A DNA stretch of 64,000 bases from Limnobacter parvus (GCF_024623725.1 NZ_JANKHG010000016.1:321992-385991), one strand, 5' to 3'; shown: positions 25,882 through 35,834, counted from the first letter of the stretch. Made by a program: numbers and translations. Notes: generated from the sequence alone by a model not told the origin.

Positions 25882-27416
25882 TGTTTTCCTTTATAGTTGG
25901 TGCGCTGTTGGGCGCTCCCTGGGTGCTTTCATTCGCGCCTACATCGCTGTGGTGGTTGGGTTTTGCGCTGGTTACAGCCCTGCCGTTTGTCGCCGCTAAA
26001 ACCCGAAGGCCCGTGTTGGTGGGGCTCGCATTCGGATGGTTCGCCTATGGTGTGGGTGTGTCATGGTTACACATCAGCCTTCACACTTATGGTGGTTTGC
26101 CCTGGTTGTTCGCCTGGGCATCTGTTGCCGCATTTGCCTTTTACCTTGCGCTTTTTCCTGCCCTGGCCATGTGGCTATACAGCCGTTTTTCGGCAAAAAA
26201 CATATCGCCAAATTCCGGTGTATTTAATGCATTGTTGTGGGGGGCGGCATGGACCTTTTTTGAATGGGCTCGCGGCACTTTCATGACCGGCTTCGCGTGG
26301 CTGGGTCTGGGCGACACGCTTGTTGACTCCCCTTTTGCGAATTTATTGCCTTGGTTGGGCAGCCATGGCAGCTTGTTTTTGCTTATGGTACTGGCTCATT
26401 TGCTGGTTTCAATTTTTTTAAGCCGCCAGTTACGCACATTCGGCGTGTTCGTTGCCACTGGCGTGGCGGTATTGGTCTTGATTCAATTGCCCATCAAAAC
26501 CCAAAGCGCTGGGGTATTACGGGTGGTGGGGGTACAAACCAATGTGGACCAGAGCATCAAGTTCGATCCCGATTTGATTGTGTCCAATATGCAGAAAGCA
26601 TTCGCTTTGGGCGACGTAGCCCAGCAGAAACTGGACGAACAGGGCGGGGGGCTGCTTGTTTTCCCAGAAACAGTGAATCCGCTGGTTTGGACCGATACAC
26701 CACTCGAATGGCGCAGCCGTTTTCGCGACTTTGCGACCCCACAACAAACCACGGTGATCATGGGCTCGGCCATCCAGGAAGGGTCGCGGTACTACAATTC
26801 CATTGTCATGTTCGATGGAGGCGAAGGTGAGGAAGAACTCGAAGTACCCACAAAGCGCCATGACAAACGTCATTTGGTGCCCTTCGGCGAGTTCATTCCC
26901 TTGGGCTTCAAATGGTTTGTGGCCATGTTGAACATGCCCATGGGTGAGTTCACCTCCGGTTCCGGCCCACTGAATCCATTTGTGGTCAAAGGCAATGCCA
27001 TGGCCTCCACCGTCTGTTACGAAGACATTTTCAGTGGTGAATTCGCTGGCTTGGTGGCCAAGTCAACTCGAGAGCCCACGCTCTTCGTCAATTTAAGCAA
27101 CTTAGCCTGGTTCGGGCAGTCTTGGGCACTCGATCAACATGCCCAAATGGGTCGAACCCGGTCGGCAGAGCACCGCAAGCCTGGCCTTCGGGCCACCAAC
27201 ACGGGCTTGTCGGGTTTGGTTGACGACAAAGGGCAGTGGGTGGAACGCGCACAAGCGGGGCGGGCCATGGTGTGGTCAGGTGAAATTGAAGGGCGCATCG
27301 GTCAAACATTTTTCGCCAAATTGGGCGATCGCTTGTGGTTTTCTATATGGGGAGTAGTCCTTCTACTGCTGTGCGTGCGTGAATGGCGCTTGAAGGCTTA
27401 CAATAGAGCCCACTAA
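25881..27416 (+). CDS. lnt: Apolipoprotein N-acyltransferase
   Basis: Inner-membrane enzyme that adds the third acyl chain to lipoproteins. About six hydrophobic segments fill the first 200 residues, followed by a periplasmic nitrilase-type domain. The Glu-Lys-Cys triad is visible in VFPETVNPLVW, KRHLVPFGEF and STVCYEDIFSG. GEFIPLGFKWFVAMLNMPMGEF is typical of Lnt. A final hydrophobic segment (LWFSIWGVVLLLLCV) lies before the C terminus. The 511 residues are full length. Confidence 0.96.
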   Translation: MFSFIVGALLGAPWVLSFAPTSLWWLGFALVTALPFVAAKTRRPVLVGLAFGWFAYGVGVSWLHISLHTYGGLPWLFAWASVAAFAFYLALFPALAMWLYSRFSAKNISPNSGVFNALLWGAAWTFFEWARGTFMTGFAWLGLGDTLVDSPFANLLPWLGSHGSLFLLMVLAHLLVSIFLSRQLRTFGVFVATGVAVLVLIQLPIKTQSAGVLRVVGVQTNVDQSIKFDPDLIVSNMQKAFALGDVAQQKLDEQGGGLLVFPETVNPLVWTDTPLEWRSRFRDFATPQQTTVIMGSAIQEGSRYYNSIVMFDGGEGEEELEVPTKRHDKRHLVPFGEFIPLGFKWFVAMLNMPMGEFTSGSGPLNPFVVKGNAMASTVCYEDIFSGEFAGLVAKSTREPTLFVNLSNLAWFGQSWALDQHAQMGRTRSAEHRKPGLRATNTGLSGLVDDKGQWVERAQAGRAMVWSGEIEGRIGQTFFAKLGDRLWFSIWGVVLLLLCVREWRLKAYNRAH

Positions 27417-27441
27417 ATCAATCTGAAAAAGCTGCACAGCC

Positions 27442-28566
27442 ATGTCAATTAGTCCAATCAACGAAATTGTTGAAGAAATGCGCGCGGGCCGCATGGTCAT
27501 TCTGGTCGATGAAGAAGACCGCGAAAACGAGGGTGATCTTGTGTTGGCCGCCGACTTCGTCACTCCCGAAGCCATCAATTTCATGGCCAAGTTTGGCCGT
27601 GGCTTGATTTGCCTTACTTTGACCGAGGCCCGTTGTCGCGAATTGGGCCTGCGCCCCATGGTGGCTGCCAATGGTTCATCGCACGGCACCAATTTCACGG
27701 TGTCCATTGAGGCAGCCGAGGGCGTGTCCACGGGCATTTCAGCGGCAGACCGTTCCCACACCATTCGTGTGGCGGTGAACAAGAATTCCAAACCTGAGGA
27801 TTTGGTGCAGCCCGGTCATATTTTTCCGCTGACTGCAGTCAACGGGGGCGTGCTGATGCGCGCTGGGCACACTGAGGCGGGTTGTGATTTGTCCGCCATG
27901 GCGGGTTTAAGCCCAGCTTCAGTAATCTGCGAGATCATGAAAGACGACGGCACCATGGCACGTCTGCCTGATTTGATTGAGTTTGCCAAAGAACACAATT
28001 TAAAAATCGGCACCATTGCCGATCTTATTCAGTACCGCAGCACCAAAGAATCGCTGATCGAACGCCTGCATGAACGCGAAATCGAAACCGTTCAAGGCAA
28101 GTTCAAATGTATTTCTTACCGCGACAAGCCCACCAGCGGTGCGCATTTTGCACTGGTGTACGGCAAACTCGACCTGGACACTGAAGCCTTGGTGCGGGTG
28201 CATGAACCCACTTCGCTAATCGACTTTCTCGAAGTGAATTTATCGGAACATTCGTTCTCTATTCCCGCCGCCATGAAGAAGGTGGTCGACGAAGGTTCGG
28301 GTGTCATTGTGCTGCTGAATTGTGATGTGTCCTCTGATCGCTTGCTGGGCCAGTTTGCCTCGCTCGATGAAATTGAGCAGCGTGGCACTACCGCTCGCAA
28401 GGGTGCTGGTTCCAACCCGGATTTGCGCACTTACGGTATCGGGGCGCAAATTTTGCGTGACCTGGGTGTCAACAAAATGAAATTGCTTTCGCGACCACGG
28501 AAAATGCCAAGCATGACCGGGTTTGATCTGGAAGTGTCAGGTTATGTCAACGGAGAAACGAAATGA
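27442..28566 (+). CDS. ribBA: 3,4-dihydroxy-2-butanone-4-phosphate synthase with degenerate GTP cyclohydrolase II domain
   Basis: Riboflavin precursor enzyme of 374 residues. The N-terminal RibB half is intact: DEEDRENEGDLVLAADFV, GRGLICLTL, HGTNFTVSIEA, STGISAADRS and MRAGHTEAGCDLSAMAG. The C-terminal half still has the RibA fold (TYGIGAQILRDLGV), but the three zinc-binding cysteines of GTP cyclohydrolase II are absent: the VRVHEP segment continues without the usual cysteine loop. It therefore probably supplies only the butanone phosphate, with a separate RibA elsewhere. It is coupled to ribH by ATGA. Confidence 0.93.
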   Translation: MSISPINEIVEEMRAGRMVILVDEEDRENEGDLVLAADFVTPEAINFMAKFGRGLICLTLTEARCRELGLRPMVAANGSSHGTNFTVSIEAAEGVSTGISAADRSHTIRVAVNKNSKPEDLVQPGHIFPLTAVNGGVLMRAGHTEAGCDLSAMAGLSPASVICEIMKDDGTMARLPDLIEFAKEHNLKIGTIADLIQYRSTKESLIERLHEREIETVQGKFKCISYRDKPTSGAHFALVYGKLDLDTEALVRVHEPTSLIDFLEVNLSEHSFSIPAAMKKVVDEGSGVIVLLNCDVSSDRLLGQFASLDEIEQRGTTARKGAGSNPDLRTYGIGAQILRDLGVNKMKLLSRPRKMPSMTGFDLEVSGYVNGETK

Positions 28567-29069
28567 GCAACAGTCCAGGAAGTGTGCCTGCTAATTTAAA
28601 TGGCGATGGCATTCGTGTGGGTGTGGTTCAGGCCCGCTTTAACGAAGACATTACGAACGGTCTTTGGGCCGCCTGTTGTAGCGAATTGCTGCGCTTGGGT
28701 GTGCTGAATGAAGACATTTTGCACATCACGGTGCCAGGCGCCATGGAAATTCCAATCGCACTGCAACGCCTGGCGTTCTCCGGCGAATTTGATGCGCTGG
28801 TTGCCTTGGGCGCAGTAATTAAAGGCGACACCTATCACTTTGAAATTGTGTGCGGCGAAAGCGCACGTGGTATTTCCAGCGTGGCTTTGGCCCACGATGT
28901 GCCAGTAGTGAACATGGTGTTGACCACCTACACCGAAGATCAAGCCATAGAGCGTATCGAAGACAAGGGCGTGGATGCAGCGCGTTGCGCAGTTGAAATG
29001 GGTAATTTGATGATGACGCTGGACGACAACCTGCCCGGCGCAGACGACGAGGTTGAAGAAGATGAGTGA
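28563..29069 (+). CDS. ribH: 6,7-dimethyl-8-ribityllumazine synthase
   Basis: Condenses the butanone phosphate with the pyrimidine intermediate; forms icosahedral or decameric shells. The 168 residues contain VVQARFNEDIT, TVPGAMEIPIALQRL, VALGAVIKGDTYHFEIVCGESARG (catalytic His) and NMVLTTYTEDQAIERI. The C-terminal tail is unusually acidic (DDNLPGADDEVEEDE). It overlaps both ribBA and nusB. Confidence 0.97.
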   Translation: MSNSPGSVPANLNGDGIRVGVVQARFNEDITNGLWAACCSELLRLGVLNEDILHITVPGAMEIPIALQRLAFSGEFDALVALGAVIKGDTYHFEIVCGESARGISSVALAHDVPVVNMVLTTYTEDQAIERIEDKGVDAARCAVEMGNLMMTLDDNLPGADDEVEEDE

Positions 29070-29562
29070 GGCCCACAAGCCGGACACCGGTAAAAGACAA
29101 GGCCACACTCGCAATGCGCGCCGCCGGTCTCGAGAACTGGCCCTGCAAGGTTTGTATCAATGGTTCTTAAACCCAAGCGAAGTGGGCGAGATTGATGCAC
29201 ACATTCGCGATGCACCCGGATTTGATAAAGCAGATCGTGAACATTATGAGTCGCTGTTGCATGGTTCGGTGCACCATCTTGAAAGCCTGATGCATCAAAT
29301 TCAACCGTTTATTGACCGACCATGGGTTGATCTTAGTCCAGTTGAAAAGGCGGTCTTGGTGCTGGCAAGTCATGAAATGAACACCCACGTGGAAATTCCC
29401 TATCGTGTGGTCATCAATGAAGCTGTGGAACTGACGAAAACCTTCGGTGGCACGGATGCCTTCAAATTCGTGAACGGCGTTCTTGACAAAGTGGCGGCAC
29501 AGGCTCGCGACACAGAAATCAAGGCGCAGCTCGATATTCAGCCGAACACACAGTCCAGTTAA
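29062..29562 (+). CDS. nusB: Transcription antitermination factor NusB
   Basis: RNA-binding partner of NusE (S10) that binds boxA in rRNA leaders. From the ATG at 29062 it has 166 residues. RRRSRELALQGLYQWFLN, LSPVEKAVLVLASHEM, PYRVVINEAVELTKTFGGTDAFKFVNGVLDKVA are the usual helices. The upstream TTG at 29053 is less likely. The start lies inside ribH, so translation is coupled; the ribH–nusB–thiL–pgpA order is standard in proteobacteria. Confidence 0.96.
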   Translation: MSEAHKPDTGKRQGHTRNARRRSRELALQGLYQWFLNPSEVGEIDAHIRDAPGFDKADREHYESLLHGSVHHLESLMHQIQPFIDRPWVDLSPVEKAVLVLASHEMNTHVEIPYRVVINEAVELTKTFGGTDAFKFVNGVLDKVAAQARDTEIKAQLDIQPNTQSS

Positions 29563-29576
29563 CACCTAGAGGTGCT

Positions 29577-30653
29577 GTGGAATTTGACCTGATTCACCGC
29601 CATTTCAAATCACCTTTCGCTGCACTGGTCAAGGCCAACAGAGATTCCGTGTTGACAGGCATTGGTGACGATTGTGCCGCACTGGCACCAATGCCGGGCC
29701 ATGGTCTTTACGTATCCACTGACACTTTGGTGGAAGGTGTTCATTTTTTCAGTGACGACCCTGCACCGGCCGTGGGTTGGAAGTCGCTGGCCTGCAATTT
29801 GTCTGATCTGGCAGCTTGCGGCGCCCAGCCAATCGGTTTCACTTTAAATCTAAGCCTGCCGTTGATCGACGAATCATGGGTTGCCGGGTTTTCAGCGGGT
29901 TTGTTGGAAATTGCATCAACGTTCAATTGCCCCTTGGTGGGTGGTGACACCACTTCAGCCGGTGCAAACACGGCAAAAACCATCTCAATCACCGTTTTCG
30001 GCGAAGCGCCGCTCCAACACCATGGGTTTCATCGCGCCCTTGCAAAAGCTGGAGATGATGTGTGGGTAAGCGGAACACCCGGTTTGGCCCGCTTGGGTCT
30101 TTTGCTGGAATATCAACGGCTTGGCAGTTTGTCCCGCTTTTATTCGTCCAGTGAAATTCTATCGGTGCTCGAACTTTTGTCAGTCATGCCCCAGTCCCTT
30201 AAACAACTTGCTGTAGCGGCTTTGCGGCAACCTTTTCCCAGGGTAAATTTGGGCCAAAGCCTGCGAGGCAAAGCAAACGCATGTGTGGATTTGTCAGACG
30301 GCTTAAGCGGTGATTTGGCGCACATCACCACCGCAAGTGGCCTCTCGGCCGTGCTGGCAGTTCATGCGCTGCAGTCTGTGTGGTTGAAGCGATGGCCAGA
30401 ACTTTCGCAACTTCCTGGCAGTGTGACTTTTTTGGACACCTTGCTCAACATCACCTTGCAGGGTGGGGATGACTTTGAGTTGTGCTTCACAGCAGAGCCG
30501 ACTCACTTGGATGCAATACAATCGATTAATACCGCCCTCTGCCGAATCGGTCAGCTTGAGGCAGGTGAGGGATTGTGGTTAAGTCAGCCCAATCATAGCC
30601 GCCAGCGCGTGCTTGGCGTTTCATACAAACATTTTGCAGAGCCTACGCTTTGA
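29577..30653 (+). CDS. thiL: Thiamine-monophosphate kinase
   Basis: Last step of thiamine diphosphate synthesis. The 358 residues contain GIGDDCAAL, STDTLVEGVHF, LACNLSDLAACGAQP, LVGGDTTSAG, VDLSDGLSGDLAHI and LQGGDDFELCFTA, matching ThiL and the same fold as PurM. The start is GTG. It is about 35 residues longer than E. coli ThiL. Its stop overlaps the pgpA TTG start as TTGA. Confidence 0.95.
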   Translation: MEFDLIHRHFKSPFAALVKANRDSVLTGIGDDCAALAPMPGHGLYVSTDTLVEGVHFFSDDPAPAVGWKSLACNLSDLAACGAQPIGFTLNLSLPLIDESWVAGFSAGLLEIASTFNCPLVGGDTTSAGANTAKTISITVFGEAPLQHHGFHRALAKAGDDVWVSGTPGLARLGLLLEYQRLGSLSRFYSSSEILSVLELLSVMPQSLKQLAVAALRQPFPRVNLGQSLRGKANACVDLSDGLSGDLAHITTASGLSAVLAVHALQSVWLKRWPELSQLPGSVTFLDTLLNITLQGGDDFELCFTAEPTHLDAIQSINTALCRIGQLEAGEGLWLSQPNHSRQRVLGVSYKHFAEPTL

Positions 30654-31156
30654 ATCAAACCGCAGTCGGAAGGCCCACATGGCGTTTCATGCTAAAACAC
30701 CCAGCGCATTTGGTGGCCCTGGGTTTTGGCAGTGGATTGTCGTGGTTCATGCCAGGTACATTCGGCACTTTGATGGGCTGGTTGTTGTATGTGTGGATAG
30801 ATCCCTATCTGGACGGCAATCAGTGGTTATGGCTTATTTTGATTGCATTTGCCGCGGGCGCGGTGTGTTGCCAAGTCACTGGCAAAGCGTTGGGTGTGAT
30901 AGATCACGGCGGAATTGTTTGGGATGAAATCGTTGCGATATGGTTAGTTCTGTTTGTCGCGTCCAATCAGTTTTCCAGCCCGGAGGGGCAATTGGCCTGC
31001 GTGGTGGTTTTCCGCTTTTTTGACATGGTGAAGCCGCCGCCCATTCGATGGTTCGACCAAAATTGGAAAAATGGGTTTGGTGTGATGTTTGATGACATCG
31101 TGGCTGCGTTGATCACCCTATTGACTTTGGCCACATACATTCACTTTGTTCAATAA
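30650..31156 (+). CDS. pgpA: Phosphatidylglycerophosphatase A
   Basis: Inner-membrane phosphatase that makes phosphatidylglycerol. The 168 residues contain FGSGLSWFMPGTFGTLMG, DHGGIVWDEIVAIW and FRFFDMVKPPPIRWFDQNWKNGFGVMFDDIVAAL, all diagnostic acidic-residue motifs, and four hydrophobic helices. The TTG at 30650 overlaps the thiL stop; an internal ATG at 30689 would still keep the conserved core. Confidence 0.94.
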   Translation: MNQTAVGRPTWRFMLKHPAHLVALGFGSGLSWFMPGTFGTLMGWLLYVWIDPYLDGNQWLWLILIAFAAGAVCCQVTGKALGVIDHGGIVWDEIVAIWLVLFVASNQFSSPEGQLACVVVFRFFDMVKPPPIRWFDQNWKNGFGVMFDDIVAALITLLTLATYIHFVQ

Positions 31157-31174
31157 TTCGACGGGGAAACCGCT

Positions 31175-31672
31175 TTGAGCAATTCAAACCAAGCGCTGTT
31201 GATTCAAATTGCCGAATCGTTCACTTCGGCCGGGGCAAAACTCGGCGTGGTGGAATCTTGCACCGGAGGCGGTTTGGGCGCGGCGTTGACAAGTATTGCT
31301 GGTTCCAGCGAGTGGTTTGAGGGTGGTTTGATCACCTATTCCAACAAAGTGAAAATGAAGTCGGTGTACGTACGGGAATCGACTCTCGATCAACATGGTG
31401 CTGTTAGCGAAGAATGTGTAAAGGAAATGGCAAATGGTGGAATGATTGCTCTTGGTCTGGATTGTTGCCTGTCTGTGTCCGGTATTGCGGGCCCAGGCGG
31501 TGGTTCGCCAGGCAAGCCCGTGGGCACTGTGTGGTTTGGCCTTGCAGTTCGCCACAAATCAATCGAAGCTTTTCACCATGTTTTTGAGGGTGATCGAAAT
31601 TCAGTGCGCGAGCAGGCGGTACAAGTCGGGTTATCCATACTGTCCAAAGTATCACTCAAAAAGGCTGTATAG
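31175..31672 (+). CDS. pncC: Nicotinamide-nucleotide amidohydrolase, CinA C-terminal type
   Basis: Converts nicotinamide mononucleotide to nicotinic acid mononucleotide in pyridine salvage. The 165 residues carry GVVESCTGGGLGAALTS, EWFEGGLITYSNKVK, GAVSEECVKEMA and SVSGIAGPGGGSPGKPVGTVWFG, the PncC active-site blocks. Only the CinA C-terminal domain is present. The start is TTG. Its stop codon lies inside the LexA box of recA, and it precedes recA as in many proteobacteria. Confidence 0.92.
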   Translation: MSNSNQALLIQIAESFTSAGAKLGVVESCTGGGLGAALTSIAGSSEWFEGGLITYSNKVKMKSVYVRESTLDQHGAVSEECVKEMANGGMIALGLDCCLSVSGIAGPGGGSPGKPVGTVWFGLAVRHKSIEAFHHVFEGDRNSVREQAVQVGLSILSKVSLKKAV

Positions 31673-31681
31673 ATTTACAGT
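31666..31681. promoter_or_regulatory. LexA (SOS) box upstream of recA
   Basis: CTGTATAGATTTACAG fits the LexA consensus CTGT-N8-ACAG exactly. It overlaps the pncC stop codon and lies 53 bases before the recA ATG, so recA is expected to be SOS-induced. Confidence 0.9.
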
Positions 31682-31733
31682 AAAAACTGTGCAATAATTT
31701 GATCATCGTAACCAATCCAGTTGAAGGCAAACC

Positions 31734-32813
31734 ATGGAAGATCTCAGAACAAAGAACCAATCCTCAGAAAAAGTGAAAGCGCTTGCTGCCGCACTGGGCC
31801 AAATTGAAAAGCAGTTTGGCAAGGGCAGTATTATGCGTTTTGGCGAGAATGAGGTAATCGACGACATTCAATCAGTGTCGACAGGTTCTTTGGGTCTCGA
31901 TATCGCGTTGGGCATTGGCGGATTGCCCCGCGGCCGTGTGGTCGAAATTTACGGTCCGGAATCTTCCGGTAAAACCACCTTGACCCTCCAGGTAATTGCC
32001 GAAATGCAAAAGTTGGGTGGTACCTGTGCTTTTATTGATGCGGAACACGCCCTGGACGTTCAATACGCATCCAAGCTGGGTGTGAATCTGCCTGAATTGT
32101 TGATTTCCCAGCCCGACACAGGCGAACAAGCCCTGGAAATCGTAGATGCCTTGGTTCGATCAGGTTCTGTTGATCTGGTGGTAATCGATTCAGTGGCTGC
32201 GCTAACCCCGAAGGCAGAAATTGAAGGCGACATGGGCGACTCCTTGCCAGGTTTGCAGGCACGTCTGATGAGCCAGGCGCTACGCAAATTGACAGCCAAT
32301 ATCAAGCGAACCAACTGCCTGGTGGTATTCATTAACCAGATTCGAATGAAAATTGGCGTCATGTTCGGTAGCCCAGAAACCACCACAGGTGGTAACGCGC
32401 TTAAGTTCTACGCATCTGTGCGGCTGGACATTCGTCGAATTGGTTCAATCAAGAAAGGCGACGAGGTGATCGGTAGCGAAACCCGCGTCAAAGTGGTTAA
32501 AAACAAGGTTAGCCCACCCTTTAAGCAAGCGGAGTTCGACATTTTGTACGGTCAAGGCACTTCTCGCGAGGGCGAGGTTGTTGACCTAGGCGTGTTGCAT
32601 GGGTTTGTAGACAAAGCGGGTGCCTGGTATTCCTACAACGGCGAGAAAATTGGTCAGGGCAAAGACAACGCCCGCGACTTCCTGAAGGCCAACCCAGCCA
32701 TGTCGGCTGAAATCGAAAACAAGATTCGGGAAAAGCTTGGTGTTCGCTTGCTGGAAGAGGCTGCAGCCGCGCCTGTTTCCAAAAAGAAAAATGAAGTCGA
32801 AGACGCCGAGTAA
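31734..32813 (+). CDS. recA: Recombinase RecA
   Basis: ATP-dependent strand-exchange protein and LexA coprotease. The 359 residues include Walker [87 protein letters not shown] and an acidic C terminus. A consensus LexA box lies upstream. recX begins within its last 23 bases. Confidence 0.99.
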   Translation: MEDLRTKNQSSEKVKALAAALGQIEKQFGKGSIMRFGENEVIDDIQSVSTGSLGLDIALGIGGLPRGRVVEIYGPESSGKTTLTLQVIAEMQKLGGTCAFIDAEHALDVQYASKLGVNLPELLISQPDTGEQALEIVDALVRSGSVDLVVIDSVAALTPKAEIEGDMGDSLPGLQARLMSQALRKLTANIKRTNCLVVFINQIRMKIGVMFGSPETTTGGNALKFYASVRLDIRRIGSIKKGDEVIGSETRVKVVKNKVSPPFKQAEFDILYGQGTSREGEVVDLGVLHGFVDKAGAWYSYNGEKIGQGKDNARDFLKANPAMSAEIENKIREKLGVRLLEEAAAAPVSKKKNEVEDAE

Positions 32814-33351
32814 AAATCGGTTTGCCTCAGCCTTGGGCCCTAAAAAGCCCTTGGCTTCGGCCAAATCAAAAGCCGTTGCGTTGCTAGCCCGCAGGGAACA
32901 CAGTCAGTCGGAACTTCGCGCGAAACTGCAACAACGTGGCTATGAGGCTGAAGAGGTCGAACAAGCCATTGAATGGGCCACTTCCCACCAGTTTCAGTCT
33001 GATGACCGGTTCAAGTTAAGCCTTTTTCGAAGGCGCGCGTCTACTTTCGGTGACCGGGCTATCTCGGCTGAGCTTGGTCAGCATGGTCTTGGTGATCTGA
33101 AATCAATCGAATTTGATGAATCTCGCGCCGAAGTATTTGAATCTGAAGAAGATCGAGCTTACGACTGGATTAAACGTCGTCAGTTGTCTGCGCTTGCCTC
33201 GGTACTTGATGAGACTGGTTCTGCAGAACCAGGCCAGTTGATGGCTTTGAAGGCCAAGGTTTTTCGGGGTTTGTCTTCTCGGGGGTTTGAGTTCGGTAAC
33301 ATCGATCGCGCCTGGCGTCGCATTTTAGCTGAGTTCAAATCGAATGCGTGA
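32791..33351 (+). CDS. recX: Regulatory protein RecX
   Basis: Inhibitor of RecA filaments, made of three-helix RecX repeats. From the ATG at 32791 it has 186 residues: a basic N terminus, [60 protein letters not shown] and a last repeat [27 protein letters not shown]. The start overlaps recA by 23 bases. It is a little longer than E. coli RecX, as in other betaproteobacteria. Confidence 0.92.
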   Translation: MKSKTPSKNRFASALGPKKPLASAKSKAVALLARREHSQSELRAKLQQRGYEAEEVEQAIEWATSHQFQSDDRFKLSLFRRRASTFGDRAISAELGQHGLGDLKSIEFDESRAEVFESEEDRAYDWIKRRQLSALASVLDETGSAEPGQLMALKAKVFRGLSSRGFEFGNIDRAWRRILAEFKSNA

Positions 33352-33396
33352 TATCATTCATCCCGGCTTATGTGTTTCCATAGAAGTGATAGTCTA

Positions 33397-33421
33397 GTTC
33401 AATAACGAAGCGTTATTCAAC
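33397..33421. promoter_or_regulatory. Inverted repeat between recX and sucC
   Basis: AATAACG and CGTTATT pair perfectly around AAG, and the flanking GTTC and TCAAC extend the dyad to 10 of 11 positions. It lies 200 bases before sucC and may be an operator or the 3' end of the recA–recX transcript. The rest of the 268-base spacer holds only one weak small ORF. Confidence 0.4.
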
Positions 33422-33443
33422 GACACAAGAAGCAAAGAAAGAG

Positions 33444-33584
33444 ATGAATAAAAACCTTCATAGCATGCTCGCCATGTCTCGTCCTTGCCTCGGCTGTATG
33501 TCCGAGAACCCGCTTGCGCTGTCACGCAAAAAGAACACCTTCCACTTTAAAATGTTGTCAGTTCAGTCGCCTTGGTGCGTCTAG
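33444..33584 (+). CDS. Possible 46-residue leader ORF before sucC
   Basis: A short frame encoding MNKNLHSML to PWCV, with CLGC in the middle and 13 percent Lys, Arg and His. GAAAGAG lies just before the ATG but the spacing is too short for a good ribosome-binding site. I do not recognise it. It ends 35 bases before sucC and could be a leader peptide or chance. Confidence 0.2.
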   Translation: MNKNLHSMLAMSRPCLGCMSENPLALSRKKNTFHFKMLSVQSPWCV

Positions 33585-33619
33585 CGGACTTGCATTAACT
33601 TTCCCAGCAAGGAATTCAA

Positions 33620-34786
33620 ATGAAGATTCACGAGTATCAAGGCAAGGAAATTTTGAAGAAATATGGTGTGGCTGTTCCTACAGGCTACCCATGTTTCTCA
33701 ATCGACGACGCAATGGCTGCGGCTGAAAAGCTGGGTGGTCCGGTTTGGGTAGTAAAGGCGCAAATTCATGCAGGCGGTCGCGGCAAAGGCGGCGGCGTGA
33801 AAGTTGCCAAAAGCATGGATGATGTTAAAACCTACGCCAGCCAAATTCTTGGCATGCAGCTGATTACCCATCAAACCAGCCCAGAAGGCCAGAAAGTAAG
33901 CCGTTTGCTGGTAGAAGAGGGTGCGGACATCAAGAAAGAATACTATCTAGGCATGGTGGTTGATCGTGTTACCCAGCGTGTTTGCGTAATGGCATCCAGC
34001 GAAGGCGGCATGGAAATTGAAGAAGTGGCAGAGCATTCACCTGAACTGATTCACAAAGTGTATGTAGATCCCGTGGCAGGTCTTAGCGACGCTGAAGCTG
34101 ACGACCTGGCTGTCAAAATTGGCATTCCTTCTGCGTCTGTGGCCAAGGCACGTGTGGCTTTTCAGGGCTTGTACAAGGCGTTCTGGGAAACTGATGCCAG
34201 CCTTGCCGAAATTAACCCCCTTATTCTGACTGGTTCTGGCGACATTATTGCGCTTGATGCAAAGCTGAACTTCGATTCCAACGCCATGCACCGCCACCCT
34301 GAAATTGTGGCCCTGCGCGATTTGGCCGAAGAAGATCCGGCTGAAATTGAAGCCAGTAAATTCGATCTTAGCTACATTAGCCTGGACGGCAACATCGGCT
34401 GTCTGGTTAACGGCGCTGGTTTGGCCATGGCGACCATGGACACTATTAAATTGTTTGGTGGTGAGCCTGCCAACTTCCTGGACGTTGGCGGTGGTGCAAC
34501 CACTGAGAAAGTCACTGAAGCCTTCAAAATCATGTTGAAGAACCCGAATTTGAAAGCCATTCTGGTGAATATTTTCGGTGGCATCATGCGCTGCGACGTA
34601 ATCGCGGATGGCGTGGTGGCGGCTTCGAAGGCTGTTGGTTTGTCCGTGCCTTTGGTCGTTCGCATGAAAGGCACCAACGAAGATTTGGGCAAGAAAATAC
34701 TGGCTGAATCAGGTTTGCCAATTATTGCTGCAAACACCATGGGTGAAGCTGCGCAAAAAGTGGTGGCCGCCACGAAAGGCGCTTAA
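33620..34786 (+). CDS. sucC: Succinyl-CoA synthetase subunit beta (ADP-forming)
   Basis: TCA-cycle enzyme subunit with an ATP-grasp domain. The 388 residues contain [60 protein letters not shown] and [23 protein letters not shown] precedes the start. It lies 88 bases before sucD with a CCCCGTT/AACGGGG hairpin between them (34833–34850). Confidence 0.98.
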   Translation: MKIHEYQGKEILKKYGVAVPTGYPCFSIDDAMAAAEKLGGPVWVVKAQIHAGGRGKGGGVKVAKSMDDVKTYASQILGMQLITHQTSPEGQKVSRLLVEEGADIKKEYYLGMVVDRVTQRVCVMASSEGGMEIEEVAEHSPELIHKVYVDPVAGLSDAEADDLAVKIGIPSASVAKARVAFQGLYKAFWETDASLAEINPLILTGSGDIIALDAKLNFDSNAMHRHPEIVALRDLAEEDPAEIEASKFDLSYISLDGNIGCLVNGAGLAMATMDTIKLFGGEPANFLDVGGGATTEKVTEAFKIMLKNPNLKAILVNIFGGIMRCDVIADGVVAASKAVGLSVPLVVRMKGTNEDLGKKILAESGLPIIAANTMGEAAQKVVAATKGA

Positions 34787-34832
34787 AGCGCATTTCGAGA
34801 GTTTGATTGCCATCCAACACGATTGAAAGCAG

Positions 34833-34850
34833 CCCCGTTAGAAAACGGGG
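34833..34850 (+). other. Hairpin between sucC and sucD
   Basis: CCCCGTT and AACGGGG form a 7-bp stem with loop AGAA, with no T-run. It probably stabilises the 3' end of a sucC segment rather than terminating the operon. Confidence 0.5.
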
Positions 34851-34874
34851 AGGCCACTAAAAAGGATTTTGACA

Positions 34875-35762
34875 ATGTCTATTTTGATCAACAAAGACAC
34901 CAAGGTAATTACCCAGGGTATTACTGGTAAAACTGGTCAGTTCCACACACGCATGTGTCGTGAATATGCCAATGGCAAGAATTGCTTTGTAGCGGGTGTA
35001 AACCCCAAGAAAGCGGGTGAGGATTTCGAAGGTGTGCCAATTTACGGCACTGTAGCCGATGCCAAAAAGCAAACTGGCGCCAATGCATCAGTAATCTACG
35101 TGCCGCCCCCCTTCGCCGCGGCCGCGATCTGGGAAGCAGTAGAAGCCGATCTGGATTTGGTGATTTGTATTACTGAAGGAATTCCAGTACGCGACATGAT
35201 CGAGGTGCGTGATCGCATGCGCCGTGAAGGTCGTAAAACAATCGTTGTGGGCCCCAATTGCCCTGGCGTAATTACGCCTGATGAAATCAAGATTGGTATC
35301 ATGCCAGGCCATATTCACAAAAAAGGTCGCATTGGCGTGGTGTCACGTTCAGGTACTCTGACTTACGAAGCCGTGGGTCAACTAACTGAATTGGGCCTTG
35401 GACAATCCACTGCTGTGGGCATTGGTGGTGACCCAGTGAATGGCTTAAAGCACATTGATGTAATGCGCATGTTCAACGACGACCCCGATACGGATGCCGT
35501 GGTAATGATCGGTGAAATTGGCGGTAGCGATGAAGAAGAAGCCGCGTTGTGGGTCAAAGACAACATGAAGAAGCCTGTTGTCGGCTTTATCGCAGGCGTT
35601 ACTGCCCCTCCCGGAAAACGCATGGGCCACGCTGGTGCAATTATTTCTGGTGGTAAAGGTACCGCTCAGGAAAAACTGGCCATTATGGAAGAGTGCGGTA
35701 TTACCGTGACCAAAGACCCTTCAGTGATGGGTCAGCTGTTGAAGAAAGCCATTGGTGCCTAA
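34875..35762 (+). CDS. sucD: Succinyl-CoA synthetase subunit alpha
   Basis: 295 residues from the ATG at 34875, supported by AAAGGA eight bases upstream; a TTG two codons earlier is less likely. [23 protein letters not shown] begins the CoA-binding Rossmann fold, [10 protein letters not shown] and [11 protein letters not shown] follow, and [10 protein letters not shown] contains the phosphorylated His. It forms the heterotetramer with SucC. A strong terminator follows. Confidence 0.98.
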   Translation: MSILINKDTKVITQGITGKTGQFHTRMCREYANGKNCFVAGVNPKKAGEDFEGVPIYGTVADAKKQTGANASVIYVPPPFAAAAIWEAVEADLDLVICITEGIPVRDMIEVRDRMRREGRKTIVVGPNCPGVITPDEIKIGIMPGHIHKKGRIGVVSRSGTLTYEAVGQLTELGLGQSTAVGIGGDPVNGLKHIDVMRMFNDDPDTDAVVMIGEIGGSDEEEAALWVKDNMKKPVVGFIAGVTAPPGKRMGHAGAIISGGKGTAQEKLAIMEECGITVTKDPSVMGQLLKKAIGA

Positions 35763-35798
35763 TCCAATGTAGTTTGGGCCTTGTGCCCAAATTTCTGA

Positions 35799-35834
35799 AA
35801 ACCCCATCATTCACTCAGAATGGTGGGGTTTTTC
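35799..35834 (+). terminator. Rho-independent terminator after sucD
   Basis: AAACCCCATCATTC and GAATGGTGGGGTTT pair with one unpaired base and a short loop, followed by TTTTCTTTTT. A smaller hairpin TTTGGGC/GCCCAAA (35773–35791) precedes it. Confidence 0.9.
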
